Positions 35,301 to 50,100 are shown, numbered from the stretch's first letter. The stretch: 64,000 nt of DNA from Anthopleura xanthogrammica (GCA_964019055.1 OZ025214.1:8184858-8248857), one strand, 5' to 3'. Notes: a model not told the origin generated them from the letters alone. Numbers and translations are program-made.

Positions 35301-38300
35301 CTTGATTAGTCAAACCTAATACAATTTCACGCATCACAAAAAATCCTTACAAAGCTACAGAATTGATGTGTTCCAAATTTTGGGTTCACTATTCAGTTTT
35401 TAAGCAGGCCGAAACTACACACAAGAACTGATCTGTGACCATCAGAATCACCATTTCCGCGGGTTTTTTCTTAGACACTTATTTTACTTGTAAAAAATTC
35501 CTTTCCCAAGTTAATCAGTCGCGGGACGTCGTCTTTTTATCCTTTTATGTAACCAAATTCCTCATTCTGTTCAATCCATTTGTAACAGTTTTCTTTGAGA
35601 GAACTCTACCTGAACAAGCACTGAGTTCATTTTGGCCAGATTGATTACCTAATCACTTAAGGATTCAAGATTTTGTAACATAATTGTTCAAAATGCATCT
35701 TAAGCAATCTCTGTTGTTCTAACAGTTCTAAGTGGCCTAGACTATAGATTAAGTGTTCTATCACCTGGGCATAATATCCCAAGAACTTGGTGTTGAGTTA
35801 CTCTCAGCTGTCCCAGACTCCCAGCTCACCAACGAACATCCCAAGCAACCCTTATTCGAGGTGCCACACAGTCGTATTGTCTTCTTCTTCTGCATAACAA
35901 AATGCTTTAGAAAGAGCCATTTTTTTATGCCCAAAATCTTGAGCCAGGTAGTCATTTGAATGGCTGGAATTTTTCTTGCTCCTAGCAAAAATTTCGAAAA
36001 CATTCCGTTAGGAAACTGACCGTATACTTTTTCTTTTTTTAATCAAACACTTTATCACGAAGAATAAATGTGATGCCCAAATTGAAGAAAATACAGGTTT
36101 ATAGCTTTTTCACTTTTCAGTGAACATCAATAAACTAGTTTAGTGATCTGATTTTTGAATATGACGGAAAATAGCCTCAGTTTGTATAGACGACTGTTTT
36201 TGGCGGGTTTTCATTGACAAGCGAACGAGTAAACGAATCTTGACATTAGTTGAGAGTGTAATGGCAATATGAAATGATATATGGCCTGTAACTGGATATC
36301 GTGAAAGAAACAAAGACTTAAATCTAGCTTGTCTGACTTACTGGGGGGTTTCTAAATTGTGGAAGACGAATAAGATTCTACGTAAAATCCAAGTTTTTCA
36401 AAAATTATTTTGAAAACTGTGAACCCAGTTTTTTTTGGTTCAGGAAAGTTTGAGAAACCAGTCAAGCAAAAAGTTTTTATTTGAACATGAACAACATAAA
36501 AGAAGTCAATTTTGTCATATTTTGGTTCATAAAACTGAATACTGTTGGATGTACAGCTCACAGTATTAATGGTGTCATGCAAATTGCGGTTACCCAAGAC
36601 CAAGCTTTGCATTGTATTTCAATAAATATATGGACTGATTTCGCGGCATTCCCATCTATTTTTCTTATTATCTAAGACAAGCCAACCAAAAGCTTCGTCA
36701 TGCTTTTCATTTTCCCTTTCATATTTCTTTCGCTTCTCTTCCGATTCATTTTTGGTCCTAGTTTGCTTCAACGTGCTTTGCAGTTAAAACTGGAAAAATT
36801 CTAGAATTCAAAAGCAACTTTTCCTCGTCCGTATTTTGGTTTTGTGAGTCTTGATCCGTCATGAATGAACATACTTACAGTTAACTAACATTCAGTATAC
36901 TAAATTTTGATAGTTTTAATCTGACAATTTATTTGCAAGACTGACTGCTCACAATTAAAAGTTAAAATCTCATAATTCTCATAGTTGATCTTAGTTTGAA
37001 TTATTTGTTTTCGATTAATTTGGCAAGAAATAACGTATTTCAAAATGATAAAACGATTTTGTGTCCCAGATTTTTTCTTCTTTATCGCGGGCATGTCACA
37101 TGACTAACTATCTCCTTTTTCTCCTTGTTGACAAAGTTAACCCTTGAACCAATTATTCTTGCTATTGATCCACTCAGTTTTTGACCATACAATTTTTTGG
37201 GGAAAACTTTTTTTTATTTTTAACTACATCAACTATATTTCAAAAAGAGGAAGAAGACAGTTGGTACGTTGTTTTTTTTAATTTTTTTTTTTATTCAAAT
37301 GGAAAATACTAAATTTTTCAATTGGACAAGAGTAGATTTAATTACTTCTTTTTCCTCGCATTCATTGTCTACTGCAACATTGGTCCAGGCTACTTTAACT
37401 TTCCAACAATGTTACAAGTTCAAAACAGAGACAATTTGATCCTCTGAAATCATGATATGTGTTTGGTATGATAGTATGCATTGTACTGCTAGTCTGGAAC
37501 AAGAAATATTTCTGACATAACGTGTGGGTGTTTATTACTTCAAGGCACGTGTGATAGTACATATCAGTCTCGGTTACTAGGTGGCTGTCTCTCAGAACTG
37601 TTGTCAAGAAAACAACACTATTAATTTGCATAATTGTTTAAAATGAAGTAATCTATTGTGTTGGCATGACTCAGTTCGGACTCGGAGGGATTAACAAGTG
37701 ATTTTCAGCTCGACCTGGGTTTAAGGGTTTATTTATCCACACGCATCAAGCCTTGATTTGCTCAAGTTAAATGGTTGGCAAATATCCCTGCACGCTCCTA
37801 TGACATGCAACTCGTGTTCCTCGTTATAGAAGGCGACAAACACAATCTTTTTTCTCCCAAAACAATACGTTACTGTATGGAAGTTAAAAAATAAAAGTCA
37901 GAAGCAAACACCTATATACTAGGAGTTATTTTAAAACAGGTCGTGACGCCACAGCTGGCCAATCAGTACTCCATCCTTATGTTCTGAACTCCCACATCTT
38001 CTATTGTCTTGAACACACAGGACACCAAACAAATCCAATCAGACATCGCAGCAAGTGCCAGGAAAATCATATGGCCAATCGTCGACACACCAACGTGGTG
38101 TCGAGACAGGCTTTTGTATTGAGACTTTAACTCTTGAAAAGTAAGAGAGTACATAAAGTGTTCTAACTTTGTTTAGTATCGTGTTTTCTTTATTCTAGTT
38201 GTTAATAGGCAATGATTTTCAAAGTATTTCTAAAAGTTTCTAGACGTTGTTTTGTAGTCTCATCGGTCTAATCTTGGGATGGACTCAATACTCGGTCCCG

Positions 38301-41300
38301 CTCCAAGATATGTCGTACAGGGAAAAATTTTACTGATAAATAGTTCGCAAATCTTCATAGCACTTTTCGCAGCCGACCAACGAGCCAATTCTTTTAAAAG
38401 ATCAATTGACTTTAATGTTGTTTTAATAAAATAGAATCTAAAATTAAAAAATGTTATTTAACAGAATTAGCCTCGTTTTTATTTCTATTGACCGTTTTAT
38501 TAATAAATTGTGAAGGATTCTGAGACACAGTTGACTGCTGAATAGCCATGGGATAATAACCTCGTGGGATATATGTAGCTGGGATACAACCAGAAGGGAA
38601 ACAAGTCTAACCTGGATCTATGCGTTTATTTCAGTACACCAAACTGAAAAGACAAAATTAAAGAAATAATAACGAACGAAAGCGAGGAATGAAAGACATC
38701 GAACGTACAACTTCACTAAGATGATCAATAACAACTGGCTTTTAATTTTAAAAGTATAAAACATCTTTAAAAAACTATTTCAGGACATCCTCTATGATAC
38801 TAACAATAGCGGTGAATATTACGTGACAATGGAATGAATAATTCCTTAGTTTGGAATGTTTTTTGAGCACGTTCTTTGGAAATGCATGACTACTGGGCCA
38901 GTCGTAACTGCTGAGAAAAATTCGTCCCAAACAAAGTTTGCTTATTCAACTCAATCGTATTATCACATATATCATATTTGATCCAAAATTAAAGTGACGA
39001 GTTGAATATTTTTTTTCGTTTGGTTTAGTACTTTTCCGTTCTTTATGGCGTCGTTTTTTAACCACAATATTGAAATCTAAACGAGCTGTGGTTTTTAATC
39101 ATTCGTCGATCTAAACTTACCTTTTAAACAACGTGCTATGATACGAGGAAGTGTAGCCACAAAGCCAGCCATATCTTTATTATATACTGGATTGGACGTA
39201 CTGATGTACACTGATTCAAATAAAACTGTTAGACCTTGAGAATTCATAACAGGTTACATGACAACTCAACCCATTTGATCACAAAAAAAGATTAAGATAA
39301 TTTAATTAAATCCATCCCGTGAAATTCCCATGATAACAACATTCTGATCATCCGAATTCATATTGAAAGTTTGCGTGATTTTAAAAAGGAATACAGAGAC
39401 ATGTTAAGAATACTGACACTACGATAAACACACTGGTTTAGTTGGAGTTCTAAAATCAATTGCTTAAAATCGGCTAACGATTATTTTCCACCTGCCTAGA
39501 TAAGGTAAATACGATCCTACTTTTTTGGCCGTTTCTCCTTGAAATCACACCGGATTGGCCTACTCAACAATACCAAAACACTGATCGTTGACTTTTGAGC
39601 ATAATATACTCAATAATAGTCCACGATTAGGTCCATTAGTCAAGGGAACAGCCATAGAAACATCGACGATGTGGCTCCAAGACTTTTGTATCCGGACCAA
39701 ACCGGAATTTTGTGATTTTTATTTTGACATCAGCTCTGATCTCCTCGATTATCTGAGTATAGTCTTTTAGGTTTTTCTTTACAGTAGACTCGTTAGGCAA
39801 GGTTTTACTGACAGAGTATTATGTCTTGAAATGACATTTGCTGAATAACCGCATATATATTTTATCTGCTTGAATATCCAAGCAAGAAAAGGATACATTT
39901 CGGTGACAAAGCAAATCAGAATCAAAATTCCTCTTAACTGTAAAGAAAACTTGTGGGTTTTTCTGTCACCAATCTACCACTCGATTCTTTTATTAAAGAA
40001 TTGAACTTTTCATTGCCGAGAGCAGGAAATTGGAAGTGGCTGTTTTAGTGAAATAAACTGGCCTGAGATTAGGATAATCTTAAGACAAGGATTGGTAAAT
40101 TTTAAGATTATTCAAAGTTGTTGTCAGTGTTGACTTCAGCTGTAGTATTAGCCAAAAAGTGCACTCGAAGGATCGGCATCGATTTGCCTGACTTTCTCAT
40201 TGTGTTTCTTAGCAGCTGGTATTGATTATGGCATCTCTCGGCTATAGTGTTTCGCTGCCATTGTCAGCAACAAATTTCACAAGCTCTGCAAGACCCAACC
40301 GAAGCAGGTGCCTCACTAAAATTTCCCATCGATGTCAAATCATTTTACTAACAACAATTCATACTAAAATTTATAAGGTTTCTTTCTTAGACTTGCTTTT
40401 ACCTTGTCAGAAGAACTGACAACAAGTCGGCTGTAAATGCGCCTTCCCATCCACATTAGAACAATTGGGAAAACACTCTCCAAGTCGCTCTTATCATCGC
40501 TAAAATCGTTTCAGAATCTCCTTTTTTCCTTCACCCCCTAAAGTTTTTCAGAAATATTCTGGCAGTGCCTAGAAAAAGCCTTCAAGCTATTCGTCCTCGG
40601 GATTCAAAGAACTGGTGTTTCTTTTCCTGATCACCGATTCACTCCTTCAAGGATTTCTGACGCACCCGAGGCAGTATGTGAGTCTTTTTGTCTTGCTCGG
40701 TGAATCATGTGAATTCTATCCTGTAAGGTTTTGCTTATTCGGCTCCTTTAGAAGTTATGGTCAATCCCTAATATAAGGAAAACCATTCGAGCATAATTTT
40801 ACTGAATCACGCGCAATCCAAAGAAGCACCCCGCCGACCGGGTCGTGACTGATTCAAGTATATATAACTAGTGTTCGATCTATGCAGTTGAGTTATTCTT
40901 CACTATAGAATGTTAAACTAGGAACGATGGTTTTCGTGGTAGCACAAACTTCAAAAAGAGCACATAGTCACTGAGTAAAGCCCGGGGAACTTAGATTAGT
41001 ACTGAAAACAAAAACAAAAAGATTAGAAGTATCAAACATAGTTAGTCAATCCAATACCTCTGTTGAGAGTAATACTTGATTATCTGCCCCAACTGAGCAC
41101 TTTGCTATATACACGGTACTCTAGTTATTTTAATTCCAACTTTTAGTTAAAACATTGTTTTGCAGTTTTTTTAAAAAGCACACATTTTGATCGTTATACT
41201 GAGAAACAAAAAGATAGCGAGGTGACTTGGCTCAATCATTAGATATTTGGTTTTGTCTTGCTCCACCTTAAATACTCATTCAATGAATGTCTATGAACTG

Positions 41301-42912
41301 ATCACCCAAATTCTGTCCATGAAATGGTCAAGCTCACTTAGAGAGGCAATGCAGTTGTTAGGGTTCTACAAAAGAGTACCCACTCTTTTACTGACGCCTG
41401 TAGGCCTGCCCGTAGGCGCTTCATCTACAACTGAGTGCATGAGTAGAAGACTAGCTTGTTTTGCTCTCAACTACTTTGAACCGGTATTGCGTGGTGCGTT
41501 AATATTGATTGAGCAATTAAAAGACTTCTAGCAAAATCATGTGAAGTATGTTGGTGTTTTGGGGCTTTTGTAAAAGAAGGAGGAAGTGCGTACAAGGAAA
41601 CCACTTTCCTTAGCCATATACTGCTAGCCATATTATCAAAATGTTAATTTGAACTCAGTCAATGAATGTACATGTTAGACTCAAGGGTTTGGACACGGTG
41701 GGGGGCAAATCAGGCGGATACACAAAAAAACTAAGCGCGACCTCACTGGGATGTTTAAATGCTGACTACAAGCAGCATCGATTTTAAGCAAAGTGACCAA
41801 CCTCCATGATCAATCGAATCTTCATCTCAGTGAGATGAAAACCAAAATATAAATTCTGTGGACCAAATGTCTTACCATGTCCATTTAGACCCTGACAGAT
41901 TTATTCGTATGAAAGGATTGAGGAGCTAAACAGACTTGGAACGATTCTACTTATACGGGCACAAAATACGGTGCAATAATTTTTGATCAGTTAACTCAAG
42001 CTTTGTCAAACTTGAACTGGTATTTTGACGTCAAATTTTTCATGTATAGGGAAACATATGAGAAACAATGAATAATAAGGCGAAGTCCTGATGTAATACA
42101 TGGGGCGTGGTTCTTGTTATCTCACTATGGAAGGACGAGAGGATACTGGAGACAAGTTAATTCCGACCAATAAAAAATCTCGAGCCCAGAGTCTTCCGGC
42201 TTTTTGGTCAGCGGGGGCGTGTGCTTAGTGCATTTATATAGCACACGGGACAGAAGATATGAGAGAAGTGTTAAGCTTGGTTTCCACTTATCGCCGCGCT
42301 GTGATCGCATATCGGTAGCGATCAAGTGCCGGAAAGCGCTCTTTACCTTCGACGATCGCAGCGATTGTGTTGATTGGAATGTTTGGAATGCGGTTTACGC
42401 AACAAAAGTAAACGCGGGGGTTGACAGAACAGGAGAGAAGTGTTAGGAGAAGCACGATATGGCGCGATGCGTAATAAAACAGAATTACGAAAACAAGCCG
42501 GTTTGTTTCTATGCTATTCTTGAAATACAATAGAACAGATTTCCAGTTGGTTTGAGAGTACTTTACGTGGTTTGAAGTATTGTCACGGGATCAAAATCGA
42601 GGCAGTTGGTTGGATAATTACCTCCTAAATAATTGATGAGGATTTGAATTGGATTTACAGTGATACCTAGAAAAGGAGAGGTCAAAGGAGAGGCAAGCGT
42701 CTGCCGGACTAAGTGATACCCGTCCAGGCTCTGTTATATTCCAAAATATAACGCGCTCGGGGGCACTCCGATTTGAAAAGGGCGGGATATTTGCCGCACC
42801 TTTTAGGGTTTCAGACTCTGCGAGTTGGAACCTCTTAGGGTTTCAAAATTCTAAAAGGACCACCAGAGAGTAAGCCGGTACCGCTTAGCAGGCTCTTCTC
42901 CATCGTGTTAGT

Positions 42913-43027
42913 AAAACTGGGCATAATGTTAGCATAATTTTGACAAAAACCGAGCACTGCTACGACCATAAAAATGCTCCTAGCAGTGCTCGTTTTTTGC
43001 TACAATTATGCCAATTTTCCAAACTTA
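42913..43027. repeat. Imperfect palindrome
   Basis: GAGCACTGCTACG and CTAGCAGTGCTCG face each other, flanked by inverted AGCATAATTTTGACAAAAA and TTTTTTGCTACAATTATGC arms. It is probably a decayed fold-back element. Confidence 0.6.
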
Positions 43028-43487
43028 TGCTCGTTTTATCGATCACTCTTTTACTATTTGTTTTTTGGATACATTCCTGACAACTGATACTGTACTTGTA
43101 TTAAATGGTAAGTGTAAGGCATCAAAGATTGATCATAAGAAGTCGTCGTTATCGAGTTGTTTTCCCCCTAACTTGGACGCACACGGCGAGGGGGTCGTCA
43201 AGCGCCGCCCGGGCAGATTACTTTTCCTTTCCCGCGCCGCCTCGCGCTGCTTGACTAGGCCTCACTCCCCGCGCGTCCAAATCAAATCAAATCAACTTGA
43301 AGGCGGCAGGGAATGTTAAGATTTCGGCAGATAAACACGCATTGAGTAAATGACGCTTAAATGATTGACGGTGGCAAGCGCAATGCAATGATTTGGCGGT
43401 TTTGCCGAGGGCAGGCGCGATATGATGAATGAAAGCATGATCAAAAAACCTAATTTTATTTCAAAACGTTATTCTTTCAGCGGCATC

Positions 43488-43612
43488 TTGTGAAATTAGA
43501 TTTTCGCTGCCGTCAATCAAAAGTAATCAGTCGGTACCTTTTATATTTTTGACAGTGAATTAAAAACCAAATTCCAACGGGCAACTTCGAACTACCGAGT
43601 TCGCAGAAGATT
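43488..43612. repeat. Fold-back repeat family, copy 1
   Basis: TTTTCGCTGCCGTCAATCAA, AATCAGTCGGTACCTTTTAT and CCAAATTCCAACGGGCAAC are shared with 43945-44062 and, inverted, with 57347-57543. Confidence 0.65.
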
Positions 43613-43944
43613 ATGAATCGCTGTGATGAGTATAGATATCATTTACAATATTGCTAATGAGCGTTTGGTTTTGGTTTGAGGGGTGAAAAATCATTAGTTG
43701 CCACGCCCACCTGGATAGGACTTGGGTACCTTTTAGAGAGCATCCATCCCGGCTTTAGCGGACATCCTTCATAGTTAAACGGACAGCTAGTTCGGTACAG
43801 TCACAAAATTTGCTTCACATTTTTACTGTAAAACAAACCTCTATTCAGTGGACACTCTTTCTTACCGGTGAAAATTCCGACCCAAGGAAAAATTCCGAAG
43901 GTGTGCGCTTCTCAATATACTGCAAACTCGGACATTCCAACGGC

Positions 43945-44062
43945 TTGTTGTGAAATAAATTGTTTTTTTCGCTGCCGTCCTTCAAAACTAATCAGTCGGT
44001 ACCTTTTATACTTTTGACTGGCGGCAGTGAAAAACACAATTCCAACGGACAACTCGCAACTA
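43945..44062. repeat. Fold-back repeat family, copy 2, just upstream of Abraxas
   Basis: TTTTCGCTGCCGTCCTTCAA, AATCAGTCGGTACCTTTTAT and CAATTCCAACGGACAACTCG match copy 1. It ends about 125 bp before the Abraxas start codon, so it may lie in or near that promoter. Confidence 0.65.
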
Positions 44063-44186
44063 TATTTGCGTTGGAGTTGGAGTTGGGCTCCCTGTGGACA
44101 GCTACAACCATGAGCCTTTGCGAGTGGTTGTAAATAGAGCCCGCGGACATAGGCTGGCCAGCAGTGTATTTCCGTGTTGATCCAAG

Positions 44187-47100
44187 ATGGAGGTGCGAGT
44201 GTCAGGACCTGTTTTGGCTTCTTTATTTCTAGAACTGGCAAATGGCAAAGGAGACTTGGTAAGTGCTAAAAGAGAGTCATGTTAGATTCGACAGAAACTT
44301 AACTTGTTAACAGAGTTTGTTTGTGTTCCAGGAAGGGTTTATGTTGGGAGATACTAGTGGGAGAACTGTTAACACAATCAGCGATTCTTCCTCTCAGCAT
44401 TTGAGTTTCGAACGAATTGCAAGTAAGTGTTGGTGGAATTAATCTCACAAAACCAATAAACACAGCAATTCCTGATGCAAGAGTAAATAAGCATTATTTT
44501 TTATGTCGATCTTGTTGTTTTTTATAGCTATTCAAGGATTTATCCCGCGAGAAAGAGGTTTTAGGTATGTACGTGTACAGCTGTCGCTTACTGTCAAGGA
44601 TGTTTCCTGTTGAAAGAAAGGAAAATGATATACTTCTGTTGACTTATTCTGATACAAGCAGAACGAAAATAAAGAGATTTAGTGTAATGCAACTAAGACA
44701 CTGTATCTTAGAAATCTGTATCGATGGTGGTGGTGGTTGGCTTTTTTACTTCTACACTTAGGCTTAACAATAAGAGATTTTGTGCTTGTACTAAGCTTAT
44801 GTACTACTGTCCTCACTGAACACCTGTTTCAGCATTGTAGGGGAGTTTGTACTGTAGGTTATGGTAGGATCTGTTATGAAGATGTGTTACTATCTTAACA
44901 ACACCAGGGAAGGAGGGTAGTCCGGTTTCGGAATTTCTTTCTGTCTGCTCTAACAAGCTGATAAGCCACGGAGGAAAGAGAGTCCAGTATAACTTGCATG
45001 CGCATGACAGCTAATACATGTAGCATCCATGTGGTTACAGTATTTATCGATGCCGTCTGTGGTATGTGTATGGGTAATACCCAATTCATTACCATTCAAG
45101 CGTGATTGCAACTATGTATTTGCCATATTTATAAGATGAGCATTCAGTCTCCCACAATTCCTATAGGTCTCAGATTGACCATTTCAGATCTCCCGTTATC
45201 AGCTTTAATTGAAATAGGTGTATGTTAAAATAGCAAATGTTCATGATACATGCATTAGCTATCCACCCAGTGAAAATATGAACTTTTCAACAAATATTTG
45301 AAATTAATTATTTTTCCTTTCAGTTTTTATGACAATGTGGGATGCATTGACAAGAAAAAGATTGAACTACTTCTTGGAAAAAATAAGGAGGTAAAAAAAA
45401 TCCCTTCATGGACTAACTTTATGGACTAACTTTGTTGATTCAAAGTATAGGAAAAAAGTTTTAAAAAACTGCTATGAAATTAAATGCTTATTAGAAAGTA
45501 AACTTGTTGAAAACTTGAGAATAAACTTGTCATTGGCTATATAGTGTTATTGATGTAGCCTTATTGACCAAATGCCAATATGGCCGCCACTTCATTATCA
45601 TAATTTTTTAAATTCATATTTAAATTGACCACTACATTGAAATTATAGATTAGAATGACATCAACAAAGTTAGAAAGTTAGAAACAAAAATATTAAATTC
45701 TTGAGAAGTTATGAGAATATAAAATGTGAAAAACACCACAATTTTAATTAATTTAATTATATTTATATAGCGCCTTAATTCCACTAAATGTCCAAAGCGC
45801 TGAAACAACAAGGCTAGCAAGGAACAGCTCACGGAACATATACGAATCTCTGTAATTTTGATTCCAAATAGCTTGAATTCTATTTATAGCAATAAAACTT
45901 TTCCAAAGATACATAGTTCTGTATGTTCTTTCTGATGGTGGTGCTTATGTTTTTAAGATTCTAAAGGTTTTTATTTCTAAAAGTCAATGACAGCCATATT
46001 GGCATTCAGTCTATAACTTACTGTGTTTGCTATTTTTGTGTTTTAGAATGTGATTGGTTGGTATAGATATAGAAGGAACACACAACCTCTTGTTTCTATG
46101 AGAGAAAGACATGTTCATCATAATCTCATCAGGGAAATAAATTTTACACCATCCAAAGGTAAGTTTGAAGGTGATTTTGCGGAGGGGGGAAAACCAAAGA
46201 ACCCAAAGAAAAGCCCTTGAATCAAGGGAGGGATCAAACAAACTCTACTCATGTGATACTGAGTCCAGGAATCAAACCCTAGACCCAGCGGTCAGAGGTT
46301 AAAAAAAACACTTCACGGTTTTGTCTGCCATCATGAAATTGGGGCAATAAAACATATAGAAATCTGGATCACTTTGGCTTCCCATAACTCTGCTCAGTTT
46401 TGATGGATTTTCAAAATTTGTAGGACTGAAAATAAGACCAATGAAGGTGTTTTAACTAGTTTTACAAGTTTTCTTATTTTCCTAAATTTTGCATATTCAC
46501 ATGCCCATAGTTTTATTATGGAAAAAAATCTATTTTCTCAATTTTTAGCTTTCCATTATCCATCAATTATTACAGTGCGAATTGAAAAACCACGGGGAAT
46601 AATAAATACATGTAGCGAAGAGAATATATTTTCAAAAAAAGTAAAATTTTGAAAATCCATCAAAATTGAGTTTAAATATCTATGTATTTTGCTTTGTTTG
46701 CCGCAGTTTTGAGATGGCGGACGAAACCGTGAAGGGGCTTATTTAATAGCACTGCACCAATCATTTTGATATTAAACTTCCTATACCTGTCTTTGTTCTT
46801 AAGTTCCAGTGATTTCTTAATAATTTATAATGTGATTTTCAATTTTTCATTGTAATTAAAACACATGGAGACTTTTGTAAAATGCATTTCATAACATTCA
46901 AATACAATGTAAATTATTATTTATTACATACATATAGGATATTACATGGTCACGCGGAGATACAAATTTTATCTTCGAGTGTTGATATGATCTCTCATGT
47001 TTATTATATGAAATCTTCAATGAAAAATAATGGAGAATTTGAGACTTGCTGAGCAAAAAGTCGAAATTTGACACCACCAGTGTTGATATAAATCGTATCC

Positions 47101-50100
47101 CCACTGGCCACTGGTGGGAGTGGGGATATCAATTTTATCATTTTGATGTCACTCAATATCACACTCTATTTCATATAATAAACGTAGTTACTAACTATTT
47201 TTTATCATTGATTCCATCCTACAGAATTCCTTTTTATTGTTTTTACTGCATCCACTTCAGCTGTAATGTCTGTACACTCCTTTGACTATAGTATTGTTTC
47301 CTCTAGTCATGTAGCTGGGTGAGTATAGTTTCACATGCCAGATATGTTTGCCTTTGGTCATATATTTTGTTAAATGCAGATCATGAACAAGCATATATAT
47401 AAGGCAGAAATCATCCTCCCTGTGAATATGCTAACCATAGCAATGCAAACTCAATTAAATAATAAAATTTAATGTACATGTATAGCATCTCAAAATTCTG
47501 CTAAAGGTTCTTTTTCCTAATAGACCTTTTTTCATAATGTTAGAAGACTGGGTACTGGAGGTATGGTATGCCATTCATTTTTTGAAAGTTCACAAAAGGA
47601 AATTAAAGTTATCAAGAATCATTGTGAAAGCTGCAGTGTACAGTACAACAAGAGCATCATTGGCCAAGGAACCTTGGAAAGCATACCTCCCGAGACCAGT
47701 CTCCTCACAGTATGAAAAAGGTCTATTCAAACAAGGTGCACTCGTTTTTGCATTTTTGCACTCTCAAAAAAATAAATAAATAATAATAATTATCATATGA
47801 CCGTATTTCACTGTACGCGTGATTCTAAAAAAAACCTTTGGGGAAAATGTCGTCAGCAAAAAAAGTACGCTTTTCCGAAAAGTGTAACAATTTCCCGTTC
47901 GGACTTGCCGTTCGGACTCGCTGCCGTCAATCATGTAAAAACCAACGCATTTTGATTCGCATTTATTAAAAACGCTTTGAAATCGATTTTTCATATGTGG
48001 TCATATGATAAAATGCTTATTGACTGAGTTAAGGTCGGTCCGAACGGGAAAATATTTGGCTCGAGGTCCTTGGCACGGAACTCGCTGCGCTCGTTCCGTA
48101 CTTCAGGACCTCGAGCCAAATATTTTCCCGTTCGGACCTCCCACTCAGTCAATAAGTACATAATAATAAATATAAATATAGTAGTATTGATGTTTTTAAG
48201 CCATATGTCTAGTGGAAAATCCATGGAAAAACCATAGTGTTCATAACATTTTGAAAACCAGTCTAAAGTCCAATAATGTTATGAAATCAGTCTAGAGACC
48301 CTACAGAATTCATACTTGTTATGAAATCAGTTCATGTATTTCCAAAATCTAACAGTTTTGGAATTGCTTGATCTTAACTTTATTTTTTAAAAAAGGTAAA
48401 AATCATGGAAAATATTTTTTTTAAACACGCTCTTTTTCAAAATGCCACAAGGTGATGATTTTTTAATAAAATTTATCGATTTTTATCATAAAACTCATGA
48501 AATCTTAATAGGTGGGTGCAAAGATGCAAAAACAGAGTGCGCCTTTTTTTGAATCCCATATAGAATCTGTCATGGTGAAAATATTGAAAATAAATGATTT
48601 ACCCTCATTCTCAATAACATGCAGGGGGTTGTCATTGATTTTGCGGTTTCAATGTTAGCCAAGGTGTTTCCATGATTTTGTTGGAAAAGTTTTCATGGAA
48701 TATCATGGGAAAATATTAATGTTTGATGGCCACAAATTGTACAATTATGGCAGACTTGCATGTTGTTGAGAATGAGCGTAATGTACCTGAATTTTATTGT
48801 CATAGATGGTTAGTGTAATCACACTTTAATGGTACTTAGTTGTGTAACGTTTTTTTTGTTCCAGCCCCTTTAAAAACCATGAAATGAAAGTAGTTAACTT
48901 GGGTGACACAAGCCACTCTGGGTATAGACTACAACCAGAAACAATAAGAACCCCATCGAAAATATTTACAGATGTTATAAATATATACAGGTAGGTTTTA
49001 TGCACTTTATGTGCAACTTCTAAGAACACTTCTCGTAACCTTGTGGTGTATGTACTATGCTGAAGGTAAAGGTCATGTATTTAGGAAAACATTTAAATTC
49101 TCACAACTTACAAAACATTACAGCAGACCTGTAATATTTAAAATACTTTTTTTTTTCACTTCCATATAAAATTTGACTCACTGGCATGTTGTTTTTTCCC
49201 TATACCAGAGAAGACTTTATTGACAAGGATGGATGCTTACAGCAGCCGTTAGCTACACATTCAATGTGTATTTCTATAATGACCAAAATGAAGGTAAATT
49301 AAATGAGCTAAAGGTGTAGGTATAGGTACAGTACATATACCTGAATCCAATGAGAAACAAATAAAAAACCATACCGAAATACCAGCATTGCACAGAATTA
49401 TAAGAATTAAAATAATTGAGACTTTCATTTGCTCACACTGTATTGATTTTTTCATGTTCTTAAAATGATATATATTTTTGGATTGCATCTGAGCTAGCCT
49501 CAGAGCATGGATTAAACTAAGTGCAATCATAGTTATACAGTAAATCCTTATGACCATGGACACTGTAAACAAGAAAAACCCTAGAGTACAATGTATGTAA
49601 AGTAGCCTGTTATATCTATATTTTAATGGACTTAATTTATCCTTTTGACCAAATTTCATTTTAAAAACTGGATGATTTTTTTAAAGTTCATAATTTTGAG
49701 GGTTTTTTTAAAGAATTTTTATGAAGATGAAATTTCTGCTGATCCAATAGTTTATTGCAAAATGTTATGACACAGGTAATTTGTTTAAGTAACAGTATGC
49801 AAATGAACATTATTGCTTTCAGGAGCTTCTAACAGAAGTTAACGATAGTGAATCCACAGTTGGTGTAATGACAGAACAGGTTGAAATGTTGAGGGAGAAG
49901 CTGGAAAAAAAGAAGAGAGAAATAAGCAGAAAACTGGGTAAGTACAGAAAAACTTAGTCAGAGCTTGTTTGTTTTCTCTCTCTCTTTCTTTCTTTTTAGC
50001 CAACCTCCACTATTTTTTTATTATTATTATTATTATTAATCATTCTTGCTCTAATTGCTTTTATTAATGTTTTCTAATTCTAATTATTTCTTGTGATCTC

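Larger units (their letters stand above)
33487..44186. other. About 10 kb without a recognisable gene
   Basis: Only short frames without domains or convincing splice context. The left part should contain the upstream control region of the Glass-type gene. Notable items: TATATATAAC at 40859-40868, followed by a 13-codon frame at 40927; an imperfect 115-bp palindrome at 42913-43027; a GC-rich block at 43170-43290; and two copies of a fold-back family (43488-43612, 43945-44062). Confidence 0.5.

Noticed and set aside
37963..38154. 63-aa minus-strand frame with a hydrophobic centre
   Set aside because: No family match and no convincing splice context; consistent with chance in gene-free DNA.
47537..47779. 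80-aa frame in Abraxas intron 6
   Set aside because: It lies almost entirely inside a MITE (47520-47726). Exon 6 joins exon 7 directly in phase without it.
49261..49659. 132-aa minus-strand frame with hydrophobic segments
   Set aside because: It overlaps Abraxas exon 8 and AT-rich intron; the composition is low complexity and there is no family resemblance.
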